The notes under the pieces were generated by a model. The model saw only the letters and a list, made by a program, of their open reading frames with translations. It was not told the origin of the DNA and made no database searches. The position numbers and the translations under genes were made by a program. 42,003 nucleotides of DNA, taken from Bacilli bacterium. GTDB taxonomy: Bacteria; Bacillota_I; Bacilli_A; RFN20; CAG-826. The stretch is from the NCBI GenBank assembly GCA_024408235.1, contig JAKSVF010000015.1, positions 1 through 42,003 on the forward strand, read 5' to 3'. This document shows, piece after piece, positions 14,453 through 22,301 of this stretch (positions are counted from its first letter, which is position 1; every line of letters begins with the position of its first letter).

Positions 14453-15229
14453 TTAATTGCCAAGAACGTTTATAATACGCGAGACAAAATGCTCAAAAAT
14501 ATAGTAATTCGAATAGTGATAAACCATTCTGCAACCAACAGGATCCTCTATCTCATTAAGAATCCATTTACCGTTCTTTCTTATAAAGTCGATTCCAATT
14601 AAATCCGATTTTAATTCACTGGCAATAATTGTTGCGATTTCTCTAACGTATTCAGGAATCTCCACTTCTTCAGCGTGACCACCGAGCGAGTAATTGCTCC
14701 TCCAATCGGTGTTTGATGTTCTCTTGATTGCTACCTTTGGCTCATTCCCAAGCACATACACCCTTAAATCAACGCCCAATTCGTCACACACTTTTTGGTA
14801 AATGTAGCGTTTTCCAGAAAGAGGATTGGCCTCTTCTTTCGAATTGATGAGAAAAACTTCTTTTCCGCCGTGCCCATCAACGCTTTTCATAACGACAGGG
14901 AACGATGATACGTCATCTAGGTTATCAGTCGTGTCCATCACTTCTAAACCAAGATTTTTAGCAAAGGTATAAGTTAAAAACTTATCATTTGCGATTTCAT
15001 TCGTCTTTGAATTGTTAAAAACCTTAACTCCAAGCCTTTCAAATCTTTCGATGTTTTGATGATTTCTAGCGCGATAAATAACGAAATCAGGAAGATTTTC
15101 AAAAGAAAGCTCCTCCTCTATTTTTAGGGTTATTTTTATCTCGTGTTGGCCAAAGATTCTAGTCATCTCATCGATGAACCACCAGTTTCGTTCGGCATCC
15201 ACTTTGTTATAGACGATTATTCCTTGCAT
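14453..15229 (-). CDS. RimK-like ATP-grasp ligase B
   Basis: A 258-residue ATP-grasp protein, probably joining an amino acid or peptide carboxylate to an amine at the cost of ATP. Seen: a Rossmann-like N-terminal part ending in GVKVFNNSKTNEIANDKF, FPVVMKSVDGHGGKEVFLI (ATP-binding strand and Gly-rich loop), the YIYQKVC hinge, DLRVYVLG, and DLIGIDFI...WILNEIEDPVG with the metal-binding Asp and Glu/Asp. A final Asn is normal in RimK (NVN); here it is EIEDP, a variation. It starts 13 bases inside the preceding ligase A gene, so translation is coupled. The product of the pair is unknown. Confidence 0.82.
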   Translation of the reverse strand: MQGIIVYNKVDAERNWWFIDEMTRIFGQHEIKITLKIEEELSFENLPDFVIYRARNHQNIERFERLGVKVFNNSKTNEIANDKFLTYTFAKNLGLEVMDTTDNLDDVSSFPVVMKSVDGHGGKEVFLINSKEEANPLSGKRYIYQKVCDELGVDLRVYVLGNEPKVAIKRTSNTDWRSNYSLGGHAEEVEIPEYVREIATIIASELKSDLIGIDFIRKNGKWILNEIEDPVGCRMVYHYSNYYIFEHFVSRIINVLGN

Positions 15230-16092
15230 AAGGTTTTTATTACGTGTTCTGCGATGTATTCGCTGAGATCTATGCCTGTTGCCGCTTTAGTCGAAGCGAA
15301 TTGAGGATTTGAGTTAAGTTCACAGATGATTGGTTCATCATTCGGTCCAAACATCACATCAATACCCCCAAAATCCAAATTGAAAGCACGTGAAGCCTCT
15401 TCCGCTAAAGCTATATATTCAGGCTTTGGCGTATACGCTTTACCTGTTCCGCCATTCGTGATGTTTGATCTAAAGTCGTTTGGATTCTTTCTTAGCATGG
15501 AGACTATGGCTTTATGGCCAACAACATTGATGCGGATATCTCTTCCGCAAGAAGATTCTATATATTCCTGCATGAGGAAATCTTTGTAGCCAAATCCTTT
15601 AATTATTGATTCTGCTTCCTCAAATGAGTGGGCTAAATAAACTTGCTTTCCAAAAGATCCTCTAGCCTCTTTGATAACAAACGGATAACCGAGGATATTA
15701 GCGACGTCTTTAACAAATGTTAAATCGTAATATCCAAGGGCCTCATATGTCTTTGGGGCGATGTATGTCCTTGGCGCTCTAATTCCATTTTTCTCAAGGA
15801 TCTGATACATCCAAATCTTATTGTCGCAGAACTCAACAGAATCGCTCGAGTTAAAAAGCCTAATGCCTTTGGACTCTAATTTCTTTGCTAGATATATGTC
15901 CTTATCCCAGAATATGCAGAAATCAGGTCTACCATTGCTGAAATCAACCTCATCTACGCCATATCCAACATCTTTAGCGTGTTTCAGTTCAAGACCCACT
16001 CCTCTAGAGTTGAAAGCCCTGAGCAACATCTGATAAAGATTGTCGAATTTAGAGTTATTTACGAATGAATTTACGATTAGCCAGCCGTTCAT
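15217..16092 (-). CDS. RimK-like ATP-grasp ligase A
   Basis: A 291-residue ATP-grasp ligase of the RimK/LysX group. The start is the ATG at 16092 (MNGWLIVNSF, the family N-terminus); the open frame upstream to 16146 contains the promoter. Motifs: GIRLFNSSDSVEFCDNK, FVIKEARGSFGKQVYL (ATP-binding lysine and Gly-rich loop), LMQEYIES, GRDIRINVVG, and the C-terminal FGGIDVMF...PIICELNSNPQF with the metal-binding Asp, Glu and Asn of a complete active site. It probably activates a carboxylate as acyl phosphate and adds an amine; glutamate ligation is one option. TATACT ends 8 bases before the ATG with no ribosome site, so it looks near-leaderless. It overlaps ligase B. Confidence 0.87.
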   Translation of the reverse strand: MNGWLIVNSFVNNSKFDNLYQMLLRAFNSRGVGLELKHAKDVGYGVDEVDFSNGRPDFCIFWDKDIYLAKKLESKGIRLFNSSDSVEFCDNKIWMYQILEKNGIRAPRTYIAPKTYEALGYYDLTFVKDVANILGYPFVIKEARGSFGKQVYLAHSFEEAESIIKGFGYKDFLMQEYIESSCGRDIRINVVGHKAIVSMLRKNPNDFRSNITNGGTGKAYTPKPEYIALAEEASRAFNLDFGGIDVMFGPNDEPIICELNSNPQFASTKAATGIDLSEYIAEHVIKTLCKE

Positions 16093-16100
16093 ATGGATAA

Positions 16101-16106
16101 AGTATA
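16101..16106 (-). promoter_or_regulatory. -10 of the ATP-grasp pair, near-leaderless
   Basis: TATACT on the minus strand with eight bases to the ATG at 16092; no clear -35 and no ribosome site. Confidence 0.6.
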
Positions 16107-16139
16107 TCTTTATTAAATAAAATTGGTTATCAAATGTTG

Positions 16140-16167
16140 TTGACACTTAAGGTTAAAGAAATAACAT
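16140..16167 (+). promoter_or_regulatory. Promoter of the aminotransferase
   Basis: Consensus TTGACA (16140-16145), 16-base spacer and TAACAT (16162-16167). A normal ribosome site, AGGAG at 16178-16182, follows. It shares the divergent gap with the ligase pair. Confidence 0.65.
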
Positions 16168-16189
16168 TAGAGGCAACAGGAGTCATTTT

Positions 16190-17371
16190 ATGGATGAGAG
16201 AAGCTACAAATTAGGGTCAAATAGATCAGCAATCAGGGAATTGTTTGAGTTTTCAAAGAAAAGAAAAGCAATAGTCGGAGAGGAAAATGTTTTTGATTTC
16301 TCTCTTGGCAACCCATCCGTCGCTCCTAACCCAGCAGTAAACGCCACTCTCATCGATCTGCTCCAAAACGAAGATCCTTGTTTAGTACATGGATACACAT
16401 CCGCACAAGGCGACGCCGAAACTAGAGAGGCAATCGCTTTAGATTTGAATAAAAGATTTGGAACAAACTATAAAGGCAATGAGATTTACATGACTTGCGG
16501 CGCTGCAGCATCTCTTGTCATCACTCTTAAAGCCATCAACGACGGTCCAGATGACGAGGTTCTAGCGATTGCGCCATTCTTCCCTGAATATAAGCTGTTC
16601 GTCGAGTCATCAGGAGCCAAATTCAAAGTGGTTCCGGCCGATTTAGAATCCTTCGAAATAAATTTCAACGCTTTAGAAGAGTGTGTTAATCAAAACACGA
16701 AAGCGATAATCGTTGATTCTCCAAACAACCCAACTGGCGTTGTTTATAGCGAGGAATCACTTAAAAAACTTGCTTCTTTCTTAGAAAAGAAACAAAAGGA
16801 ATACGGACATCCGATTTATATCGTCTGTGATGAACCATATAGAGAGATTGTGTACGATGGAAAGGCTGTTCCTCATATCCCATCTTTATACGACAACACG
16901 ATCATTTGCTATTCATATTCAAAGAGTTTATCACTACCTGGAGAACGTATTGGATACATCTTAGTACCTCCAAAATGCCACGAATCAGAGAAACTTTATT
17001 TAGCCGTTTGTGGAGCCGGAAGAATATTCGGATATGTATGCGCTCCATCGATATTCCAGAAAATGGTGGCTAAATGCACCGGCTTGACTGGAGACATCTC
17101 TGAATACGCAAGAAATAGAGATGCCTTATATAACGGATTGACCGAAATAGGCTACGAGTGCGTATATCCAGCCGGCGCCTTCTATTTATTCGTTAAAGCT
17201 CTCGAAGATGCCCCAGCCTTCTCAGAAAGAGCCAAACAGTACGACTTGATCGTTGTGCCGTCTGACGGGTTTGGAGTTAAGGGTTATGTAAGACTTGCTT
17301 ATTGCACAAAATACGAAACAATCGTTAACTCAATGCCTAGATTCAAAGCGTTATTCGATTCATACAAATAA
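16190..17371 (+). CDS. Class I/II pyridoxal-phosphate aminotransferase
   Basis: A 393-residue cytoplasmic aminotransferase of fold type I. Seen: the FSLGNPSVAPN start, CGAAASLVITLKA cofactor loop, DSPNNPTGVVYS (Asn180 binding the PLP ring region), CDEPYREIVYDG with Asp214 for the pyridine nitrogen, and YSYSKSLSLPGERIGY with Lys245 as Schiff-base lysine. The GERIGY arginine and a late RLAYC arginine bind substrate. The group is close to aspartate/alanine-type transaminases; substrate not determined. Start supported by AGGAG seven bases upstream. Divergent from the RimK-like ligase pair. A strong terminator follows. Confidence 0.88.
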   Translation: MDERSYKLGSNRSAIRELFEFSKKRKAIVGEENVFDFSLGNPSVAPNPAVNATLIDLLQNEDPCLVHGYTSAQGDAETREAIALDLNKRFGTNYKGNEIYMTCGAAASLVITLKAINDGPDDEVLAIAPFFPEYKLFVESSGAKFKVVPADLESFEINFNALEECVNQNTKAIIVDSPNNPTGVVYSEESLKKLASFLEKKQKEYGHPIYIVCDEPYREIVYDGKAVPHIPSLYDNTIICYSYSKSLSLPGERIGYILVPPKCHESEKLYLAVCGAGRIFGYVCAPSIFQKMVAKCTGLTGDISEYARNRDALYNGLTEIGYECVYPAGAFYLFVKALEDAPAFSERAKQYDLIVVPSDGFGVKGYVRLAYCTKYETIVNSMPRFKALFDSYK

Positions 17372-17374
17372 TAG

Positions 17375-17401
17375 AAAAGACTCGATGGAGTCTTTTCTTT
17401 T
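17375..17401. terminator. Terminator between aminotransferase and RCK protein
   Basis: AAAAGACTC (17375-17383) and GAGTCTTTT (17388-17396) form a perfect stem with CTTTTT after it. It serves the rightward gene and possibly the converging leftward gene. Confidence 0.88.
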
Positions 17402-18405
17402 TACTTATTCAGTTCGTTATACAAGAACGCTTCTTTGATGTTTTTATAAGGTCCAAACACAACCAGGACATCGCCTTCTTGAACAACCGTGTCTTTAGTG
17501 ACAGGTACATGTCTATCTTCTCTTTGGATGAACGCAACATTTATGCCGTATTCAGATTTAAGGCCGGAATCGATAAGCGTTTTGCCTTTCATGAATTCCG
17601 GAATCCTGTTGATAGTGATTTCAGCCATAGCGTTGCTCTTGAAATTCTCCATGAGGTTGATGATGTTATCGCTTAAATCCTCTTTGTCTAAGACTTTTTC
17701 AATTTGATCTTTACCAACAGTGAAGAGGTCTTTGATATTTTGATAAGAACCGAAGACGACAATGATATCCCCCACTGAGAGCATCGTGTCTTTCTGGACG
17801 TCTAATGTCCTTCCTTTTCTATTGATGGTAACAACGTTCATTCTATAAAGCTGTTTCAATTTAGATTCGAAGACTGTCTTTTCCTTTAAAGGCTCAGGCA
17901 TCTGGTTGATGAGGACTTCGCAAAGCGAATCTTTGCCATATTCATCTAGGACAGTGATGATATTTTTGTCTTGCTTCTTCCTCATGATCCTTTTGGCCAT
18001 CTTAGCGGTGATCTTATCAATGAGCTTATGAACTGGAGGGATATATAGCAAAACCAGGAAAAGAACAAACGCTCCAAATACACAAATAACAGGAATCAAC
18101 GAATCCTCGATCGTTGAAGGAGAGATGTTCATCATGAAGTTGATGATAAGGGAGACGATGACTACTGAGAAAGAATATCCGGTGATCATTGCAAAGATAG
18201 CGATATGTCTTCTTGTCCTATTGCCTGCGATGACTTCCGATTCTTTTGTCGTAAATCCACAGGAAGTAAGCAAAGAAATGGCTTGGAATAATGACTTTTC
18301 ACCGGTTAATCCCGTGATTCTAAAAAGGAATGAGAAAATACTGATTAAGATGGCATAGAGAATAACTAAGCCAACGATTAACATAGCCGATAAAGTTAGT
18401 GTCAT
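17401..18405 (-). CDS. Membrane protein with two tandem RCK_C (TrkA-C) domains
   Basis: A 334-residue protein: three membrane spans (about 6-28, 67-91, 103-123) and two C-terminal RCK_C ligand-binding domains (about 160-240 and 258-330), each ending in the typical GDIIVVFGSYQNIKDLF or GDVLVVFGPYKNIKEAF. Between spans one and two, SLLTSCGFTTKESEVI resembles the TrkH/KtrB pore loop (rTaGF). It could be a K+ or other ion conduit gated by a nucleotide or ion through its RCK_C pair, but it lacks the four-repeat TrkH pore, so it would need to oligomerise or regulate a partner. AAGGAAGGG precedes the ATG. Single-gene unit. Confidence 0.75.
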   Translation of the reverse strand: MTLTLSAMLIVGLVILYAILISIFSFLFRITGLTGEKSLFQAISLLTSCGFTTKESEVIAGNRTRRHIAIFAMITGYSFSVVIVSLIINFMMNISPSTIEDSLIPVICVFGAFVLFLVLLYIPPVHKLIDKITAKMAKRIMRKKQDKNIITVLDEYGKDSLCEVLINQMPEPLKEKTVFESKLKQLYRMNVVTINRKGRTLDVQKDTMLSVGDIIVVFGSYQNIKDLFTVGKDQIEKVLDKEDLSDNIINLMENFKSNAMAEITINRIPEFMKGKTLIDSGLKSEYGINVAFIQREDRHVPVTKDTVVQEGDVLVVFGPYKNIKEAFLYNELNK

Positions 18406-18431
18406 GTCTTTCCCTTCCTTTTAGCCTCGAT

Positions 18432-18462
18432 ATATTACCACGATAGAACGCTCTTTTGTCAT
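18432..18462 (-). promoter_or_regulatory. Promoter of the RCK membrane protein
   Basis: ATGACA (18462-18457) and the extended -10 TGGTAATAT (TAATAT at 18437-18432); spacer 19 bases. Confidence 0.55.
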
Positions 18463-18502
18463 CTTTTCTAAAGAAATTTCACTAAAACATATCATACGCA
18501 TG

Positions 18503-18528
18503 AAAAAGGACACGTTTTTGGCGTGCCC
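18503..18528 (-). terminator. Terminator of phosphatase 2
   Basis: On the minus strand GGGCACG (18528-18522) pairs with CGTGTCC (18514-18508) with one G-T pair, followed by TTTTT. It lies nine bases after the stop. Confidence 0.85.
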
Positions 18529-18537
18529 TCATCCATT

Positions 18538-20763
18538 TTAGTCTTCGAGTAAGTTTGTTTTTAGCTTCTGAATTTCAGCATCAGTCATCTTGACTTTACC
18601 CTTTAACCAAGCCTCACAGACTTCCTGGAATGTCTTAGTTGATGAGTAATATGATGAGCCTTTGATTGTGCTGAGCAATGATGGGAAGTTGTAGTTGTAA
18701 CCGTTGTAGTCGGTAACCTGAGTATCTCTTCTTCTCGTGTGGATTGAATCGAATGATGTGAATTCATAATCCATTAAGCATTCAGAATAGCTAACTCCCA
18801 GTAACCCTTCTAATAAGAAGAATGCAGTACCGGTTCTATCAGCGCCACCCCAACAATGGCAATAAACCGAGGCATCTACTGTTGCGTTTGCAAATGTTGT
18901 GAAGATGCTCTTAAGTTTTGCTGCATCTCCATTGTAGAAGTTGCCGAGCGAGCTGACCGACTGTCTATCGAACTTGACATCATCGCCAAGATAAGACTTT
19001 GTCTGGTTATTAGATTCGCCACCTGCATTTCTGAAATCTAATTCGACTCTAACATTGAGTTCATCGTGGAAAATGGATTTTCCGGTCTTATCGAGTGTGA
19101 TGATATGCTTTTGCTGGATTCCGGTGTCATACTTAGCTGGTGTTAATTCGCCACCTCTATAGATGACGCCTTGTTTCACACGTTTGCCAGATGAAGTCAT
19201 CTTACCGCCGATATCACGGACGTTATAAGCAGCACCTGCGTTGATGTTTCTGAAAGAACCTTTTGTTACGAATGAACCGATTTTCGAATGGTATCTACCA
19301 TTTACGTCAGTTACTCTCCAATAATATGTCTTTGAAACGAATAAGTTGCTTAATTGGACTTCTTTAGCGTTGATCTGAACGACTTTCGCATCGCTTAAAT
19401 CAGATTTCATGCCAACTTCAACATAGAAGCTTGTGGCATCCGTCTTTGTTGTGTCCCAATTTAAGACAACATTCTTGAAATTATCTCTATCAGAATCGCC
19501 AAAATAATCTATGTTACCCGCTCTATTTTCGGTTTCTTTGCCGTTTTCATAATATTTGCCTTGATAAGTGACAGGGCTAACATTTCCGCAAGCCTTATCT
19601 CTCATCTTATATTTCTGAGCTTCAGTTAAGTTTTCTTTAGCCTCAGCCGCGTACATCGCATCGACGTAATCCTGAATTCCAGGATGCAAGACCGAAACCT
19701 CTGCCCCATCAGCATTGGATGTTAGGTTAATAGCTTCTTGTGAAGCTCCGTCGACGATGATTTTCTTTGTGACGGATTTGCCATATACGCTTTCGCCTTC
19801 TCCGCCAGGAGTCTTTCCGACGTCAGGGACGTTTGAAGTATCAACTGGCTCAAATGTTGAAGAACCTCCTGTATCTCCTCCTGTGTTTCCTTCTGGGTCA
19901 AAGACGCCTTCTGGTGCGGCAGGAAGTTTATCAGGTACCGTGGTGCCATTCTTTGCGACCAATCTAACCGTCTCAATGTAGCATGTATATCCGATATTGC
20001 CGTGAACTAGAGCGATTTCTTTTGTGCCTGCAGTAACTTCGACTTCGTCGATGAAGATGGCTCTATTGAATTCGGTTGTTGTGAATCCGTCCTCGCCGAA
20101 TGTGTTTTTGCTAGTTGGATCGTATTCCTTTCCATCAACCTCAATCCAATATCTGAACGCGGATTCAGAAGTTGTGTCTGGGTTGCTGGATGCGGTTTCT
20201 TCTCCTGCGATTGCGTGGTTATACCAGTGTCTATCGGTTGCAGTAGAAACCTTCATTGTTATTTCAACGGAATACTTACCTGCAGCAAGCTGTCCAGTGA
20301 TGTTCCATTTCGATTTAGCTGCATCGCCTGTTTTAGCATTCATCTTTGTAGATGGGTCGTTATAGCCTGAGGCGTATTTAATAGGGAATTTATACGCTTT
20401 AGTTGAACATTCATCGCATCTTTCAAGATCGATAAGTCCTTTGTGGTCGATGAATGAGTACTCGTGTGGCTGGGCCTTTACGGTTTCAGTTTTCTTTTCT
20501 CCACACTCTTTGCATGTGTATTCAATTGTCGCCCCTTCACAGGCGTTTCCGGATGTGGTCTTTCCCTCATCCCAACTGTGTTTATGGACTGAGCTCTTTG
20601 ATGTTGACGTCTTTGTTTCAGAAGTCTTTGTCTGAGAAGTTTTGACGTTGGATGTTGTTGGTGCTTCACTTTCAGTTGATGCTGAAGATGCAGGTTTGCT
20701 TCCACAAGATGCGAGCATTAAAACTGCAAGAGCGGAAAAAACTGCGAGTTTATTCTTTTTCAT
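18538..20763 (-). CDS. Secreted lipoprotein tyrosine phosphatase, paralogue 2
   Basis: A 741-residue lipoprotein with start ATG at 20763 (signal peptide ending LMLASC, lipidated Cys20; AGAGG upstream). The order is: Ser/Thr-rich linker (21-58); a small Cys/His-rich module (about 61-120) with HKHSWDEG, CKECGEKK and CDECS, probably a Zn ribbon; a carbohydrate-binding-like beta domain (about 130-275); Gly/Pro-rich linker (280-330); a fibronectin-like domain with YYWRVTDV (near 480); and the phosphatase domain (about 505-741) with YNVRDIGG and P-loop CWGGADRTG (Cys637, Arg643). Very close to paralogue 3 in the phosphatase part (RVKQGVIYRGGE). Substrate unknown; the extra domains suggest cell-wall or glycan attachment. 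Confidence 0.85.
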   Translation of the reverse strand: MKKNKLAVFSALAVLMLASCGSKPASSASTESEAPTTSNVKTSQTKTSETKTSTSKSSVHKHSWDEGKTTSGNACEGATIEYTCKECGEKKTETVKAQPHEYSFIDHKGLIDLERCDECSTKAYKFPIKYASGYNDPSTKMNAKTGDAAKSKWNITGQLAAGKYSVEITMKVSTATDRHWYNHAIAGEETASSNPDTTSESAFRYWIEVDGKEYDPTSKNTFGEDGFTTTEFNRAIFIDEVEVTAGTKEIALVHGNIGYTCYIETVRLVAKNGTTVPDKLPAAPEGVFDPEGNTGGDTGGSSTFEPVDTSNVPDVGKTPGGEGESVYGKSVTKKIIVDGASQEAINLTSNADGAEVSVLHPGIQDYVDAMYAAEAKENLTEAQKYKMRDKACGNVSPVTYQGKYYENGKETENRAGNIDYFGDSDRDNFKNVVLNWDTTKTDATSFYVEVGMKSDLSDAKVVQINAKEVQLSNLFVSKTYYWRVTDVNGRYHSKIGSFVTKGSFRNINAGAAYNVRDIGGKMTSSGKRVKQGVIYRGGELTPAKYDTGIQQKHIITLDKTGKSIFHDELNVRVELDFRNAGGESNNQTKSYLGDDVKFDRQSVSSLGNFYNGDAAKLKSIFTTFANATVDASVYCHCWGGADRTGTAFFLLEGLLGVSYSECLMDYEFTSFDSIHTRRRDTQVTDYNGYNYNFPSLLSTIKGSSYYSSTKTFQEVCEAWLKGKVKMTDAEIQKLKTNLLED

Positions 20764-20781
20764 AAGGTTTCTGCCTCTTTC

Positions 20782-20811
20782 TATATGCGTGAATTGTGCG
20801 TATATGTGCAA
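20782..20811 (-). promoter_or_regulatory. Promoter of phosphatase 2
   Basis: TTGCAC (20811-20806), an 18-base spacer and CATATA (20787-20782). The leader is about 12 bases to the ribosome site. Confidence 0.5.
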
Positions 20812-20872
20812 TCAATTTAAATGACTATCTTGCGCGCTAATAAAGACAAAGAAAGAAGCATCTTGATAATAT

Positions 20873-20897
20873 AAAAGAAAATCCCCATTAGGGGATT
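20873..20897 (-). terminator. Terminator of the AlkD gene
   Basis: On the minus strand AATCCCC (20897-20891) and GGGGATT (20886-20880) with a TAAT loop, then TTCTTTT. The stop codon lies in the first arm. Confidence 0.88.
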
Positions 20898-21573
20898 ATT
20901 TGATTTTTAGCGAGTTGAGATATGCTTTTTGTTCAGCGTTGATTCTAAAACTCTCTTTTGCCTTCTGAATCGTTTTGTTGTGAACCCAAGGCAAAAGCAT
21001 TTTCTTCTCGATGTAAGGGATCGTCGCGTCCCACTGCTTCGCTAAGGAGGTTGCAAAGAACCACGCGATCATCATATTCACATAGTATTGATCAGACTTA
21101 ATAGATGATGGTATCTCAAGGTATTCTTGCTTAAAGTCATCATCCAAATAATGGCTCATTAGCATTTCAATACCGAACCTGCATGTGTATGTGTGTTTTG
21201 ATTTACACCATCTCCTAATCTCTTTAATGAGTTCGCTTTTGTGTTTCTTAAAGACCTTGGGCGAAGTGATATCACAAACAGCCCAGTTATCTACATATGG
21301 TAAGAAATCGTTCAAAAGTTTGATGACTAAATCGAAATCCTTTTCCTCAGATATAAGCAAACCATGGATATTGTTCTCGTCAAAGTATTCATGAGGTAAT
21401 TCTTTATAGAATTCAAAATGATTTGGGTCTTTTGCAAACTCTTTCGCTAGCGAGCGAGCATCCGGTATGCGTATACCCAAGAACTTATCAGGTTCCACGC
21501 CTGGAGTTAACTTGGATTGGAATGATGCCATATCTTGGTCTTTTAAGGCCAGCAACTTAGATTTAATGTTCAT
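20896..21573 (-). CDS. DNA alkylation repair protein (AlkD-like)
   Basis: A 225-residue all-helical HEAT-like repeat protein of the AlkC/AlkD group, which excises alkylated bases from DNA without flipping them. Signatures: the LGIRIPDARSLAKEFAK start helix, the YVDNWAVCDITSPK motif (Trp and Asp of the catalytic groove), the RRWCKSKHTYTCRFGIEMLMSHYL helix pair (quoted as separate parts of one block) and WFFATSLAKQWD near the end. The start is the ATG at 21573; the frame is open to 21654 but the first 27 codons would cover a GATTAT -10-like element six bases before the ATG. Single gene. Confidence 0.85.
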   Translation of the reverse strand: MNIKSKLLALKDQDMASFQSKLTPGVEPDKFLGIRIPDARSLAKEFAKDPNHFEFYKELPHEYFDENNIHGLLISEEKDFDLVIKLLNDFLPYVDNWAVCDITSPKVFKKHKSELIKEIRRWCKSKHTYTCRFGIEMLMSHYLDDDFKQEYLEIPSSIKSDQYYVNMMIAWFFATSLAKQWDATIPYIEKKMLLPWVHNKTIQKAKESFRINAEQKAYLNSLKIK

Positions 21574-21716
21574 AAACTCATAATCCACCGCTTTTAAGTG
21601 AAATGCCACAAAAAGCGTTTTGAAAGATAGGAAATATCCTTTTTTAATGCGCAAAAAAGCGTGCCAAAAGGTTGACAGCTTTTCGCTATATTCTCGACAT
21701 TAAGTTTTAACTTAGA

Positions 21717-22103
21717 TTAGACAGCTCTAGTTGGAGACTGAATCTGTTTTCCGATGTTGAGTGTGCGTCTGAAATCAGGTGCATTAACATCGTGTGACCA
21801 ATACTCATCCAAAGCAACGATCTTGTCGTCTTTGATTGTCATGAAGCTGACAACATGAGATGAGCTTGTTTTCTCGACTGGGAAAACCTGGGCAGCGACT
21901 GTGACCTTTTCACCATCGACATCGATTCTCTCGATATGTCCTTCATAGATGCCTGAGTATTCGCATGTAGCTTCGATGTACTCGTCTACTGTGAATTCCT
22001 CATCTGTGCAGTGCCAACGGATAACCGCATCATCTGCAAAGAAGGTTTTGAGCATAGCTCTGTCCTGTTTGAATACGTATTTCCAGAAATCTCTAATGTC
22101 CAT
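21717..22103 (-). CDS. NTF2-like/SnoaL-like domain protein
   Basis: A 128-residue single-domain protein of the NTF2-like superfamily: a cone-shaped fold with N-terminal helices (DIRDFWKYVFKQDRAMLKTFF), FADDAVIRWHCTDEEFTVDEYIE, and a beta sheet with VTVAAQVFPVEKTSSSHVVSF and KIVALDEYWS. The family is used as small-molecule enzymes and binding proteins, so no function can be given. AAAGGAG precedes the ATG by eight bases. Upstream is a TTGACA on the minus strand (22203-22198) and a leader inverted repeat. No terminator of its own is clear; a T-poor 140-base gap separates it from the AlkD start. Confidence 0.7.
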   Translation of the reverse strand: MDIRDFWKYVFKQDRAMLKTFFADDAVIRWHCTDEEFTVDEYIEATCEYSGIYEGHIERIDVDGEKVTVAAQVFPVEKTSSSHVVSFMTIKDDKIVALDEYWSHDVNAPDFRRTLNIGKQIQSPTRAV

Positions 22104-22128
22104 AAAAATACTCCTTTATGCCGGTATT

Positions 22129-22155
22129 CTATCACTATGCATCGCAAAGTGATAG
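22129..22155. promoter_or_regulatory. 27-bp inverted repeat in the leader of the NTF2-like gene
   Basis: CTATCACT (22129-22136) and AGTGATAG (22148-22155) are perfect complements, 11 bases apart. It lies 25 bases before the ATG and downstream of the TTGACA at 22203-22198, so it could be an operator or an RNA hairpin. Confidence 0.5.
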
Positions 22156-22262
22156 CACTTTATGAAAATTGATTAAAAATACTTTTTTTATTCGTCTTGT
22201 CAACAGCGAAAAAATAAAACGCATCCGTTTCTTAGGTTTTAGAAATCCGATGTTTTATAAAT

Positions 22263-22288
22263 AAAAAAGACCCGGTTTCAACCAGGTC
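22263..22288 (-). terminator. Terminator of the ABC-F gene
   Basis: On the minus strand GACCTGG and CCGGGTC form a 7-bp stem (one G-T pair) around TTGAAA, then TTTTTT. It is 13 bases after the stop. Confidence 0.85.
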
Positions 22289-22301
22289 CTGATTGCATAA
22301 A

